Program-made: the position numbers and the translations under genes | Assembly: GCA_025360005.1 (NCBI GenBank) | Contig: JANYDA010000049.1 | Coordinates: 62,001-126,000, forward strand | DNA: 64,000 bases | Origin: Fibrobacteria bacterium | GTDB taxonomy: Bacteria; Fibrobacterota; Fibrobacteria; UBA11236 | Direction of reading: 5' to 3' | The notes under the pieces: model-generated | Seen by the model: the letters and a program-made list of their open reading frames with translations, nothing else | Database searches by the model: none | What the model was told of the DNA's origin: nothing | In this document: piece after piece, positions 45,511 to 54,406 of the stretch | Numbering within the stretch: the first letter of the stretch is position 1 | Layout: every line of letters starts with the position of its first letter

Positions 45511-46047
45511 CTACTTCACTTCGGTGACGGTCAAATCCAGGATGGGATCGCCCCGCTCTAGTCGGGTCAGAACGTCAAAGCCGGAAATGAGTTTACCGAA
45601 AATGGTGTGCCGCCCATCCAAGTGGGGCTGGGGCATATGGCAGATAAAGAATTGGGAACCGGCCGTATTAGGGCCCGCATTGGCCATGGACAAGGTTCCG
45701 GCCTCATGTTTCAAATCATTGCGTTCATCGTCGATTTTCCAGCTGGGTCCGCCCGTGCCATCCCCGTTGGGATCCCCGGCCTGGGCCATGAAGCCCTCGA
45801 TGATGCGATGGAAGGTGAGGCCCTTGTAAAAACCCGAATCCACCAGATGCAGGAAGTTGGAAACCGTGTTGGGCGCCTGCTTGAAGTAGAGCTCCACCTT
45901 CATGGTGCCCTCATGGGTCTTTATTTCCGCGAAGATTTGCTTGGTTTTGCTGTAGTCCCGGTTGTATTGGCGGCCGATTTGGGCCGGAGCCAAGGACAAA
46001 GCGAAAAGCACTACCGGTAGGAGGAAACGCATGAGTTTTGCAATCAT
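45511..46047 (-). CDS. Exported cyclophilin-type peptidyl-prolyl isomerase
   Basis: A 178-residue PPIase with an N-terminal signal peptide (LMRFLLPVVLFALSLAPAQ), so a periplasmic folding helper. The cyclophilin fold is clear: VSNFLHLVDSGFYKGLTFHRIIEGFMAQAGDP carries the catalytic Arg, GSQFFICH the substrate-binding residues and DGRHTIFGKL the late conserved motif (W in human CypA is H here). It is divergent from lepA with about 155 bases between them. PpiA-like; paralogues are common, so no symbol. Confidence 0.93.
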   Translation of the reverse strand: MIAKLMRFLLPVVLFALSLAPAQIGRQYNRDYSKTKQIFAEIKTHEGTMKVELYFKQAPNTVSNFLHLVDSGFYKGLTFHRIIEGFMAQAGDPNGDGTGGPSWKIDDERNDLKHEAGTLSMANAGPNTAGSQFFICHMPQPHLDGRHTIFGKLISGFDVLTRLERGDPILDLTVTEVK

Positions 46048-46202
46048 TGGCTGGACCCGATTTGAAAGGGAGATTTCTAACCGAGGATGAATTTAGTAAA
46101 TATTCCCGCCCAAAACCCGCAGCGAGGTGGGTTTACCCCATCTCGCCCCTGACGCCTCTCCCCGTTTTTGGTAGCTTTGTCCCCTCTTTCTGACGGAAAC
46201 TC

Positions 46203-48008
46203 ATGCGCCCAGACCCCTCCCGGATTCGGAATTTCTGCATCATTGCCCATATCGACCATGGCAAGTCGACCTTGGCGGACCGTATGCTGGAATTGACCAA
46301 GACCATCACCAAGCAGGATATGCAAGCCCAGGTGCTGGACGATATGGACCTGGAGCGCGAGCGCGGCATTACCATCAAATCGCACGCCATCCGCATGCTC
46401 TATACCTATAAAGGCGAGCAGTATTTCCTGAACCTCATCGACACCCCCGGGCATGTGGATTTCACCTATGAAGTCTCCCGATCGCTGGCGGCTTGCGAAG
46501 GCGCCATTCTGGTGGTGGACGCCACCCAGGGCGTGGAAGCCCAGACCCTGAGCAATCTCTATCTGGCCATGGATGCGAACCTCACCCTGGTTCCCATCCT
46601 CAATAAGATCGATCTGCCTTCCGCGCATCCGGACGATATCGCCGAATCGGTGGGCGAATTGCTCGGCTATGAGCCCGATCGCATCCTGCGCGTATCCGCC
46701 AAGGAAGGCATCGGCGTGCGCGAACTGCTCGATCGCGTCATCGAGGAGGTCCCCGCGCCCAAGGCGGATCGCACCTTGCCGCCGCGCGCCCTCATCTTCG
46801 ATTCCAAGTTCGATCCCTACCGCGGCGCCATCGCCTTCATCCGCGTCTTCGACGGCGTGCTGCAGCACAAGGCCCCCATCCGTCTGATGGCGAACGACAA
46901 GGAATTCGAGATCAATGAGATCGGCACCCTGACCATGACGCGCGAGCCGCAGGACTCGCTGGCCGCGGGCGAGGTGGGCTACATGGTGGCCAATATCAAG
47001 AACGTGAAGGATACCAAGATCGGCGACACCGTGGTCGATCGGCGCAATCCCGCGGCGGAAGCGCTCAAGGGATACAAGGATATCGTGCCCATGGTGTTCG
47101 CGGGCATCTATCCCATGGACACGGACGATTTCGAGGACTTGCGCGAGGCGCTGGAAAAGCTGGCCCTCAACGATTCCGCCCTGTCCTGGCAGCCGGAAAC
47201 CTCCCTGGCGCTGGGCTTCGGCTACCGCGTCGGCTTTCTGGGGCTGCTGCATATGGAAGTGGTGCGCGAGCGGCTGGACCGCGAGTTCAACATGACGGTC
47301 ATCTCCACCGTGCCCAACGTGGAATACCATGTGCAGATGACCGACGGCAGCGAGTTCACGGTGGAGAATCCCAGCAAGCTTCCCGACGCGGGCAAGTACG
47401 AGGGCATCAACGAGCCCTATGTGAAATCCCAAATCATCCTGCCCAAGGAATACGTGGGCGCGGTGATGAAGCTGGCGGAAGAGAAGCGCGGCCTCTATCA
47501 GAACATGGAATATCTCACGCCGGACAAGGTCGATCTCAAGTACGAGTTCCCCATGGGCGAAATCATGTTCGATTTCTTCGATAAGCTCAAGTCCGTTTCC
47601 AAAGGCTACGCATCCTTCGACTATGAACTTATCGGCTACCGGCCCGGCGCGCTGGTCAAGCTGGACATCCTCCTTAACGGGGATCCCGTGGACGCCTTCT
47701 CCGTGATCATCCATAAGGATAAGGCATACAATTGGGGCAACGCCCTGTGCGAAAAGCTCAAGGAGCTGATCCCGCAGCAGATGTTCGAAGTGATCATCCA
47801 GGCCGCCGTAGGCAGCCGCGTCATCTCCCGCTCCACCGTCAAGGCCCTGCGCAAGAACGTCACCGCCAAGTGCTACGGCGGAGACATCTCGCGCAAGCGC
47901 AAGCTGCTGGATAAGCAGAAAGAGGGGAAGAAGCGCATGAAGGCCGTGGGCAACGTGGAGATTCCGCAGGAAGCTTTCCTGGCGGTGCTCAGCATGGATA
48001 AGGCCTAG
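46203..48008 (+). CDS. lepA: Elongation factor 4 (LepA)
   Basis: A ribosome-bound translational GTPase that back-translocates tRNAs or aids initiation and ribosome biogenesis. The 601 residues have the G domain (G1 [10 protein letters not shown]2 RGITIK, G3 DTPGHVD, G4 NKID, G5 SAKEG), EF-G-like domains II, III and V, and the LepA-specific C-terminal domain ([29 protein letters not shown]). Length and order are standard. The ATG at 46203 fits the family start. Confidence 0.98.
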   Translation: MRPDPSRIRNFCIIAHIDHGKSTLADRMLELTKTITKQDMQAQVLDDMDLERERGITIKSHAIRMLYTYKGEQYFLNLIDTPGHVDFTYEVSRSLAACEGAILVVDATQGVEAQTLSNLYLAMDANLTLVPILNKIDLPSAHPDDIAESVGELLGYEPDRILRVSAKEGIGVRELLDRVIEEVPAPKADRTLPPRALIFDSKFDPYRGAIAFIRVFDGVLQHKAPIRLMANDKEFEINEIGTLTMTREPQDSLAAGEVGYMVANIKNVKDTKIGDTVVDRRNPAAEALKGYKDIVPMVFAGIYPMDTDDFEDLREALEKLALNDSALSWQPETSLALGFGYRVGFLGLLHMEVVRERLDREFNMTVISTVPNVEYHVQMTDGSEFTVENPSKLPDAGKYEGINEPYVKSQIILPKEYVGAVMKLAEEKRGLYQNMEYLTPDKVDLKYEFPMGEIMFDFFDKLKSVSKGYASFDYELIGYRPGALVKLDILLNGDPVDAFSVIIHKDKAYNWGNALCEKLKELIPQQMFEVIIQAAVGSRVISRSTVKALRKNVTAKCYGGDISRKRKLLDKQKEGKKRMKAVGNVEIPQEAFLAVLSMDKA

Positions 48009-48146
48009 GCGCAATTCCCTTGCGGCCGCCCCGTTCACGGAGCCGGAGCCCCATCCTTTTCGCGTCCCCTGCCAGGGTACGCTTCATCGCGTTTTTTGAT
48101 ATTCAATGCCTGAAAAAACTCGGGCAACTCGCTAGATTTTCACGCT

Positions 48147-48491
48147 ATGCCCAGTCCCGACAAATCCCGTCCCCGGCCGGGAAACCCTTCGGCCGCCAGC
48201 CGGCGGATGATGGCGCTCATCAAGAAAATCCCCAAGGGGAAAGTCGCCTCGTACGGACAGCTCGCCGCGTTGGCGGGAAATCCGCGCGGCGCGCGCCAGG
48301 TGGTCCGCATCCTGCATTCGTTTTCGGAACTGAAAAAGCTTCCCTGGCATCGCGTGGTGGATCGTAACGGGCGTATCTCCCTTCCCATGGACGGGTCCGG
48401 CGATCTGCAAAGGCGCTTGCTGCGGGCGGAAGGGGTAACGGTCTCTGCGGATGGGGCCATAAGCCTGGCCAGGCATGGTTGGCGGCCGTGA
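48147..48491 (+). CDS. Alkyltransferase-like protein (Trp in place of the reactive Cys)
   Basis: A 114-residue protein of the O6-alkylguanine-DNA alkyltransferase C-terminal fold: IPKGKVASYGQLAALAG, GARQVVR with the DNA-flipping Arg (R50) and PWHRVV. The active-site PCHRV of true transferases is PWHRV here (Trp67), the mark of alkyltransferase-like (ATL) proteins. ATL proteins bind alkylated guanine without repairing it and channel it to nucleotide excision repair. uvrA lies elsewhere in this window. The gene follows lepA at a distance of about 140 bases. Confidence 0.9.
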   Translation: MPSPDKSRPRPGNPSAASRRMMALIKKIPKGKVASYGQLAALAGNPRGARQVVRILHSFSELKKLPWHRVVDRNGRISLPMDGSGDLQRRLLRAEGVTVSADGAISLARHGWRP

Positions 48492-48523
48492 TTGACAGTA
48501 AACCAGGAATGTTTCGTCGCTGT

Positions 48524-48542
48524 GGAGTTGCCGGGCAACTCC
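48524..48542. terminator. Hairpin between convergent genes
   Basis: GGAGTTGC and GCAACTCC make an 8-bp stem with a 3-base loop between the ATL gene and motB, which converge here. No T-run follows on either strand, so it is a weak or bidirectional terminator candidate. Confidence 0.4.
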
Positions 48543-48549
48543 CCGCTCC

Positions 48550-49224
48550 TCAATGGATTTTCAGGACGATGCGCCGGTTCTTGGCCTGATTGGCCGCGAT
48601 GGGCTTGCCCTCGCCGTCCACGTTGGGCGCCTTGGGCTTGGTATCGGCGTAGCCGGCCGCCTTCAGGCGCTCGGAGGGAATGCCCTTTCCGATCAGGTAC
48701 TTCACGATATTGGTGGCCCGGGACACGGAGAGTTCCCAGTTGGAGGGGAACTGCAAGGTATTGATCGGGATGTTATCCGTGTGGCCCTCGATATCCACGG
48801 CGAACTTGTAATACTCGATGCGCTGGATGGCCTCGGCGACCTTGTCCATGTTGGCCCGTGCCGCGGGGCCGATGTCCGCCCGGCCCGGATCGTAGATGGC
48901 GGAACTGGAAAACTCGACGATGATCCCGTCGCGGCCCAGATCCACGCTCACTTCGCCGCGCCCGCGCTGATCGGCCAGCAGGGAATCCAAATCGTGCTTG
49001 ATTTCCCCCAACGGAGTCTTGACGTCCTTATCCTTGCCGATGTCGCTGCGCAATCCCTTTTTCATCTGCTCGAACAGGACCGGATCCACATGGGAGACGG
49101 ACAGCATGGCCAGGAAAAACGCCATCAGGAGGGTGACCATGTCCGCGTAGCTCATGAGCCAATCCTCTTCGGCTCCCTCCTGCTCATGGACGCGATGGCG
49201 GTTGTGGTGCTTGCTGATGGCCAT
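48550..49224 (-). CDS. motB: MotB-like stator protein
   Basis: A 224-residue stator subunit with one membrane helix and a C-terminal OmpA-type peptidoglycan-binding domain. The ion-binding aspartate is D28 in SYADMVTLLMAFF, directly comparable to D32 of E. coli MotB, so the channel should conduct protons or sodium. A plug/linker region follows (about 48-85), and the OmpA domain has GHTDNIPI, NWELSVSRATNIVKYL and NRRIVLKIH. It starts eight bases after the motA stop and is the last gene of the five-gene unit. Confidence 0.95.
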   Translation of the reverse strand: MAISKHHNRHRVHEQEGAEEDWLMSYADMVTLLMAFFLAMLSVSHVDPVLFEQMKKGLRSDIGKDKDVKTPLGEIKHDLDSLLADQRGRGEVSVDLGRDGIIVEFSSSAIYDPGRADIGPAARANMDKVAEAIQRIEYYKFAVDIEGHTDNIPINTLQFPSNWELSVSRATNIVKYLIGKGIPSERLKAAGYADTKPKAPNVDGEGKPIAANQAKNRRIVLKIH

Positions 49225-49232
49225 GGGCCCGC

Positions 49233-50069
49233 CTACTTGCCCTTGGCCGTCCCGCCTTTGGCGGACCCGCCTTTGCCCGATCCGTTTTTATCGCCGAACA
49301 GGGAATACTGCTCGCGGCGATCCAGGTAGGAGTTCATCTTGTCCTGGATGTACATGGCCGGTTTCTTCTCCATGATCAGGACCAGGGCCTCCAGGACCAG
49401 GTAGTGGCGGAAACGCTCGATGCTCAAGGTCTGCTTCACCTTGGTGGAAGAGGGCATGAAAACGAAGCGGGCGAACAGCAGGCCGTAGAGCGTGGCCGTC
49501 AGCGCCAGGGAAAGCCCCGGACCCAGCTTGGACGGATCCTCCAGCTTGCCCAGCATCACGATCAGGCCCAGCAGGGTGCCCACCAGGCCGAAGGCCGGCG
49601 TCATGGACCCCATGGAAGTGAGGATGGTGGAACCTTGCAGGTGCCGGAAGTAATGTTCTTCGATGTTGGTGGTGCCGAACTCGCGGATGTCGTCCGGCTT
49701 ATAACCGGTGCTGGCAAGGGTGAAAATGTACTTGGTGAATTCGTCCTTACTGCCCTTGGCGATGGCATCGTAGGCGCTCTGTCCCTCCGCCTGCACCCTC
49801 TTGGCCCAATCGCCGGCCGTCCTCACGTCCTGGATCAGGCTCTTGGACGAGATGTCCTGCTTGAGGAATATCTTGAGCGTTGCCAGGAAGGCGTTCCAGA
49901 CGTACTGGAACCGGAAACCGATGAAGGTAACCGTCACGGTACCCCCGAAGACGATGGCCAGGCTGCCCAGGCTCAGGAAGACATGCCAATCCTTGGTCTC
50001 GTGCAGAATACCGAAGGCGATGACCAGGAACCCGAAGATGACGCCGCATACGGTGGAGAGGGAGATCAT
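49233..50069 (-). CDS. motA: MotA-like stator protein
   Basis: A 278-residue MotA/PomA-type subunit starting at the ATG at 50069, which overlaps the stop of the TPR lipoprotein gene (ATGA). Four membrane segments are visible: near residues 3-22 and 30-50, then after the long cytoplasmic loop SMTPAFGLVGTLLGLIVMLG, which carries the conserved Pro, and a helix near 200. The cytoplasmic loop (about 60-150) is the part that pushes on FliG in flagellar motors. The C-terminus has a Gly/Lys-rich tail (KGGSAKGGTAKGK). It belongs to the MotA rather than ExbB/TolQ branch by length and loop arrangement. Confidence 0.95.
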   Translation of the reverse strand: MISLSTVCGVIFGFLVIAFGILHETKDWHVFLSLGSLAIVFGGTVTVTFIGFRFQYVWNAFLATLKIFLKQDISSKSLIQDVRTAGDWAKRVQAEGQSAYDAIAKGSKDEFTKYIFTLASTGYKPDDIREFGTTNIEEHYFRHLQGSTILTSMGSMTPAFGLVGTLLGLIVMLGKLEDPSKLGPGLSLALTATLYGLLFARFVFMPSSTKVKQTLSIERFRHYLVLEALVLIMEKKPAMYIQDKMNSYLDRREQYSLFGDKNGSGKGGSAKGGTAKGK

Positions 50070-51376
50070 TTGGGTTTGGCCTCGGGCTTGGGCGCCATGG
50101 ATTTGGGCAGCACGGGTCCGGCCTTGACGGCGGACGCGGAAGGCTTGGCGGCCGCGTCCGGTTTGAGCGGCGTTGCCGCGGGTGCGGGGACCGGCGCAGC
50201 GGGCGCTTCCGTTCCGGATGCCACGGCGGCGGTATCGCCTTCTTCGGCGTTTGCGGGCGCGGAGGGCGGCGCGGCTGGAGCGGCGGAGGAATGCGCTTGG
50301 GTGGGACGGGCCAGGTGGGTCGTGCGCGGCGCGGGGGGTGCGGGAACGGGTTCGGCCGCGGGAGCCGGCGCGGCCGCGGGGCCGGGCATGGGCGAGGATT
50401 CGGGCGCAGCTACCCCCCAAGGAGCGGACGGCGGAACAGGCGCGGCGGTTTGCGGACCGGTGTATTCTTCCGGATAGGGAACCTGGTCCGCTTCCGGAAG
50501 CGGCGCGGTGGGCGCGCGCGGCGCGGGACGGGAAACGATGGGACGGGGATTGGGGGAGCCGCGGCCGCCGGGCGTGCGCGTCTTCTCCAGCATGTTGACA
50601 ACGGCGGGCATGTCGGGATTAAGCCGCAGGGCTTCCAGCCATTCGCGGCGCGCCATGCCGCCTTGGCTCTGCATATAGTAGATGCTGCCCGCCAGGGCGT
50701 GGCCTTCCGCGGTGGATCGCGCGTCCAGGGAGGACCGCACCGCCTGCATCGCTTCCGGGTAGCGCTTCTGGTAGAAAAGCTCCTGGGCCTTGCGGATGCC
50801 GGTGAGCACCTTGGAGGTAACATCCTCGTAACTCCCCTGATCGTCCTCGGGAAGCGGCGCTTCCGGCTTCGCTTGCGCGTGCGGGTTCGGCGGCGGTTGC
50901 CGGCCGGCCTGCGGCTGGCCGCGCGGCGCGGGGAGGGAGGGTTCCGGATCGGGGTTGGCATCGTCCTGGCTGTCCTGGGAAGCGGGCCGCGCATCCGGCC
51001 TGGCCTCCTTTTTCCGCTGGGACGCATGATGCTCATCCTGATCGTGCGCGGCCTTGGCTTCTTCGCCGGGAGGCGGATTGGGCCTGCCGGTCATTTCCAG
51101 GTACAGATCGGTGGAACCCAGATCGATGGCCAGGTTGGCGTCCGTGCTCTTGTTGGAATAATGGAAACTGACATTGCCTTCGCCGGCCTCTCCGGCGGCA
51201 TCCTGCGCCGCCGCTGCGGCGGCGGCGCGCTTGGGCGCGCCGGGCTCCGGGCCGCTGCCGCCGCACCCCGCCCACAGTAACGCGGCAGTTACGGCCGCGA
51301 CCGCGCCCATGCCCGCATGCGCGGATGCGGAGCGCCGGCGGGCGTCAGAACGTGTAGTGGAGGTAGGTGAGTTCAT
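50066..51376 (-). CDS. TPR lipoprotein of the rotor-stator operon
   Basis: A 436-residue lipoprotein (lipobox near LLWAGC, Cys38). The N-terminal half is Pro/Ala/Glu-rich after a short segment FHYSNKSTDANLAIDLGSTDLYLEM. A TPR-like helical section spans about 185-265 (ELFYQKRYPEAMQAV, GHALAGSIYYMQSQGG, REWLEALRLNPDM). The rest is a 170-residue Pro/Ala-rich tail. It would sit in the periplasmic leaflet of the outer or inner membrane. The start overlaps the upstream barrel gene by 32 bases and the stop overlaps motA, so it is tightly coupled. A scaffold between stator and outer membrane is my inference. Confidence 0.8.
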   Translation of the reverse strand: MNSPTSTTRSDARRRSASAHAGMGAVAAVTAALLWAGCGGSGPEPGAPKRAAAAAAAQDAAGEAGEGNVSFHYSNKSTDANLAIDLGSTDLYLEMTGRPNPPPGEEAKAAHDQDEHHASQRKKEARPDARPASQDSQDDANPDPEPSLPAPRGQPQAGRQPPPNPHAQAKPEAPLPEDDQGSYEDVTSKVLTGIRKAQELFYQKRYPEAMQAVRSSLDARSTAEGHALAGSIYYMQSQGGMARREWLEALRLNPDMPAVVNMLEKTRTPGGRGSPNPRPIVSRPAPRAPTAPLPEADQVPYPEEYTGPQTAAPVPPSAPWGVAAPESSPMPGPAAAPAPAAEPVPAPPAPRTTHLARPTQAHSSAAPAAPPSAPANAEEGDTAAVASGTEAPAAPVPAPAATPLKPDAAAKPSASAVKAGPVLPKSMAPKPEAKPK

Positions 51377-52478
51377 AGGCTACGGGTTCCAGGGTCAGGA
51401 AGCGATCTTGATCCGCGCCCAGCCCTTTCAGTTTGTTGTTGAGGGGAAGGAACAGCACGCCTCCGCCCAAGGTGAAATGCCGGCTGACGCGCGATTTGTA
51501 TCCTACGGAGAGGGCGCTCAGATGCCCGCGATTGAAGAACGGGATGAACTCCTGGTAGCCTACATACGTGCCCAGCCAATAACCCAGGTCCGGGTTGGAT
51601 TTGCGGAAGAAAATCCCCAGCATCTCGATGCCGAACTTCACCATCTGGATGTTGAAGTTGACGTTTAAGCTGTCCGGGCCGCCGCCGCCCGTGGCCAGGC
51701 CGTAGCCGAGCGATACGGAGAAGAGCAGGAACTTGTCCGGGGTGACCACTTCGCTCACGGAGCCTTCGACCCCGTATTCCGTCAGCGCCAGATCGGAAAG
51801 CGTGTCCAGCCGGGCCTTGCCCGTCAGCGCATTGACGGAATCCGGACTGGGCAGAATGCTCTGCCGGATTGGAAAGCGGCGCAGGTTGGCGGAAGCGCTC
51901 CAATCCAGGTTCCAGATATCCGGTTTCTTCTCGTTGGGCCCGGCCACGAAACTGGCCGACCAGACGATTTCGCCGGTGCGATGGCGGAACACCTTCAGGT
52001 TCAGGATCACGTCATTGTCGGAGCTCTTGGAACAGGATCCCTCGATGTATCCGTCCACGCGCAGTTTATCGCCCAGTCTCCAGAGATCTTCCATGGAAGG
52101 CAGCGTATTCGAGAATTTGAACGTGCTGTCCGTGGCGACCACGCGGAAGGTGCGGAGCTCCGGGGCCGTGACCACGGTCCGGCGTCCTTCTTTTCGGAAC
52201 ACCTCTTCGATCTGCGCCTGGATATAGCGGGACATGCCCGGGCTGAAATCCTTGGGATCGACCTTCACCTGGGTGAGCGCGATGCGGTCCACGTTGGGCG
52301 GGATATCCCCCATGGTCTTGGCCAGGCGCCCCATGATCTCCGCGATCTGGCGGAGCCCGGTATTGCTGGGCGCGAAGGGATCCTGCGGAGGCGATTGCGC
52401 GGTCGCGGCCGAGGCAAGGCAGGCGGCCAGCATCAGCAACGCGGCAAACCGCGGCCGGGGCCCGGCGGCCGTCTTCAT
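51345..52478 (-). CDS. CsgG/FlgO-like outer-membrane protein with C-terminal barrel
   Basis: A 377-residue exported protein (signal FAALLMLAACLASAATAQ). Residues 60-195 resemble the CsgG/FlgO/LpoB-type domain: RIALTQVKVD at the start, RYIQAQIEEVFRKEGRRTVVTAPEL, then LGDKLRVDGYIEGSC and VFRHRTGEIVWSASF. FlgO-type proteins sit at the flagellar outer-membrane ring. Residues 215-377 look like beta-strands of a barrel and end in LHYTF, with the terminal Phe typical of outer-membrane proteins. The ATG overlaps the FliF/FliG gene stop (ATGA). I infer an outer-membrane ring or anchor for the motor. Confidence 0.75.
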   Translation of the reverse strand: MKTAAGPRPRFAALLMLAACLASAATAQSPPQDPFAPSNTGLRQIAEIMGRLAKTMGDIPPNVDRIALTQVKVDPKDFSPGMSRYIQAQIEEVFRKEGRRTVVTAPELRTFRVVATDSTFKFSNTLPSMEDLWRLGDKLRVDGYIEGSCSKSSDNDVILNLKVFRHRTGEIVWSASFVAGPNEKKPDIWNLDWSASANLRRFPIRQSILPSPDSVNALTGKARLDTLSDLALTEYGVEGSVSEVVTPDKFLLFSVSLGYGLATGGGGPDSLNVNFNIQMVKFGIEMLGIFFRKSNPDLGYWLGTYVGYQEFIPFFNRGHLSALSVGYKSRVSRHFTLGGGVLFLPLNNKLKGLGADQDRFLTLEPVAYELTYLHYTF

Positions 52479-54304
52479 ACCGGCCTTCCCGAATGCCTGA
52501 TCTCGTCGCGAATGCGATGGAGCAGGCGGCGCTGCGCCGTTTCGGAATCCCTGGGGGTGGCGTCCTGGGAGCCTTCCAGGCCCCCGTGCACCATCATCTG
52601 CATGCGCTCGGGCAATAGCGACAGTACCTTGGTGCGGATGGCCCCGTCCACGTGCCGGAGTGCCAGGATGAGCGTTTCCTGATCCAGGCCCTGGAGCACG
52701 TTGGCCAGGAACTTGTCCGGCAGGCCCGCCAGCTCCGGCAAGGTAACATACCGGTTACGCAACTTCTCCCCAAGCCCAAGATCCATCTCGGAAATGGAAT
52801 GGATGTATTGGAATTGCAGGTTGAGGGGCAGGCTGTCGATCAATTCCAGGATGCTGTCCACGCCGTCGGCGGCCACGTAGCGCATATTGCCCACTTCCAA
52901 CGCCTTCAGGGACAGGCGATCGGCTATCTCCTTGTACACGTTGAGGGGGATGTGGTCGATGTTGCCCATGGCGATGAGGAGCTTGGCGCGGTTGTCCGGA
53001 TCCGTCTTCTGCAGGATGCCTCCCGCGATCTCGCCCGGCAATTGCGCCAGCACCAAACCCACTATCCCCAGCGACTCGTCGCGCAGGATATGCATGATCT
53101 GCTGTTCGTTCATCTGCAGCAGGAAGCCGAACAGATCCTTGTACTGATCCTCATCGAGTTTGCCGTTGGCCAGGTTCTGGTATTCGCGCTTGAACTCCTT
53201 ATAGACCGTGAGCATCTCTTCGGAAGAGGGCGCTTCGCCCGCGTTCAGGTGCATTTCCAGTTTCTGGGTGAGATCGCGGCCCAGCTCCGGGGCCACTACG
53301 CCCATCAGGCGCGCATCCAGGCTGGCTATCATGGCCGCGGAGTCGCGCATGCCCTTGTCCGGATCGCGATCGATCCAGCTCTTGATGATCTGGCCGCAAT
53401 GCTTGGGGCTGCCCACGAAGCAGTTGAGCAGGAAGGGCCGGAAGGCGCCTATTTCCGGGGGCTGGCTTTTGCCCGCTTCCTGGCGCGGCGCCGGCGGGGC
53501 CTTGGGGGGTTCGGGCATAGCCGCGGGAGGAAGCGCATCCTTATCCTGCCGGCCGTTGCGGGGGGAACCGGCGATGGCGCGCGAGACCATCCATACGCAC
53601 GCCAGGATGAGCAGGCAGATGATCACGAGCGGGATCAGGGAAGGAAGATGATCGGTGTAATTACTGAAGGGGTTCATGGCGGCCTTCTCCTTGGGGTCCT
53701 CCTTCTTGGCGGGCGGATCGGTCTTGGGCGGGACCGGCGCGGGGGGAGGCGGATCCACGGGCTTGCGGTAATTGGTCAGCGAGCGGTTGTCGCGCGGGAA
53801 CACGCCTTCGTGCACGGACACGCGATCGCCGCGCTGCTCGTCCAGCCGGGTGGCCATGACCAGGAGGTTGCGGATGAAGTCGGCGTCCTTTTCCGAATAG
53901 CCCGTGTCCACTAGGATGTCCAGGGTAACCGCCTGGATACCCCCGCTGCCCTTGTCCGCGTCCGCGGCCGGCTGCGCGGGAGGGGCGGGCTGCATATTAT
54001 CCGGCAGGAAGGGGAGGCCCGGAAGCTGCTGGGGAGACTCGCCGGCCACGGCGGCCGGATCCTCGCCGCCCAGTTCCATTTCCGGGGGCGGCTCCATCTC
54101 AACTTTCGCCTTGACCAGGAAGGTCGCCTCCTCGTAATAGCGCGACAAAGTGCGCGCGGCGACGGCTTCGTAATATTGCGCCAGCTTTCCCGCCTGGTCT
54201 TGCGGGGCCCGGGCGCCCGCCGGAGCAGGCTGCGCGGGGGCCCGCAGGTATGCGGACAGCGCGATGAGGAGCGTGAGGCTCGCGATTTTTCCGGGGTTCG
54301 GCAT
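52475..54304 (-). CDS. FliF C-terminal / FliG fusion: membrane-anchored rotor-like protein
   Basis: About 609 residues from the ATG at 54304, which gives a normal signal peptide (KIASLTLLIALSAYLRAPAQ); an ATG at 54331 would add nine residues. A periplasmic part (to about 215) ends in a FliF/YscJ-type segment (VTLDILVDTG ... LDEQRGDRVSVHEGVFPRD). A membrane helix follows near 220-248 (LPSLIPLVIICLLILACVWMV), and the cytoplasmic half (about 290-609) is FliG-like. It includes a FliG-M region where the usual EHPQ motif reads DESL (409-412), and a FliG-C region, NVLQGLDQETLILALRHVDGAIRTKVLSLLPERM, that aligns with the torque-generating part. The membrane ring protein and the rotor switch protein are thus one polypeptide. 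It is the first gene of the five-gene unit. A TATAAT lies just upstream (54315-54320), without a clear -35. Confidence 0.82.
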   Translation of the reverse strand: MPNPGKIASLTLLIALSAYLRAPAQPAPAGARAPQDQAGKLAQYYEAVAARTLSRYYEEATFLVKAKVEMEPPPEMELGGEDPAAVAGESPQQLPGLPFLPDNMQPAPPAQPAADADKGSGGIQAVTLDILVDTGYSEKDADFIRNLLVMATRLDEQRGDRVSVHEGVFPRDNRSLTNYRKPVDPPPPAPVPPKTDPPAKKEDPKEKAAMNPFSNYTDHLPSLIPLVIICLLILACVWMVSRAIAGSPRNGRQDKDALPPAAMPEPPKAPPAPRQEAGKSQPPEIGAFRPFLLNCFVGSPKHCGQIIKSWIDRDPDKGMRDSAAMIASLDARLMGVVAPELGRDLTQKLEMHLNAGEAPSSEEMLTVYKEFKREYQNLANGKLDEDQYKDLFGFLLQMNEQQIMHILRDESLGIVGLVLAQLPGEIAGGILQKTDPDNRAKLLIAMGNIDHIPLNVYKEIADRLSLKALEVGNMRYVAADGVDSILELIDSLPLNLQFQYIHSISEMDLGLGEKLRNRYVTLPELAGLPDKFLANVLQGLDQETLILALRHVDGAIRTKVLSLLPERMQMMVHGGLEGSQDATPRDSETAQRRLLHRIRDEIRHSGRPV

Positions 54305-54406
54305 GGCAAGGCTGATTATACAACCCGGCATTTACGGCGACTACGGAATTCAAACCGAACGCGAATGGAGCGAGGTGCGTGAAGTGCGTGAAGTTTGAAA
54401 AAAACT

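Noticed and set aside
46077-48038. A 653-codon open frame antisense to lepA
   Set aside because: lepA is certain. The antisense frame is His/Leu/Gly-rich without motifs, as expected for a shadow in a G+C-rich gene.
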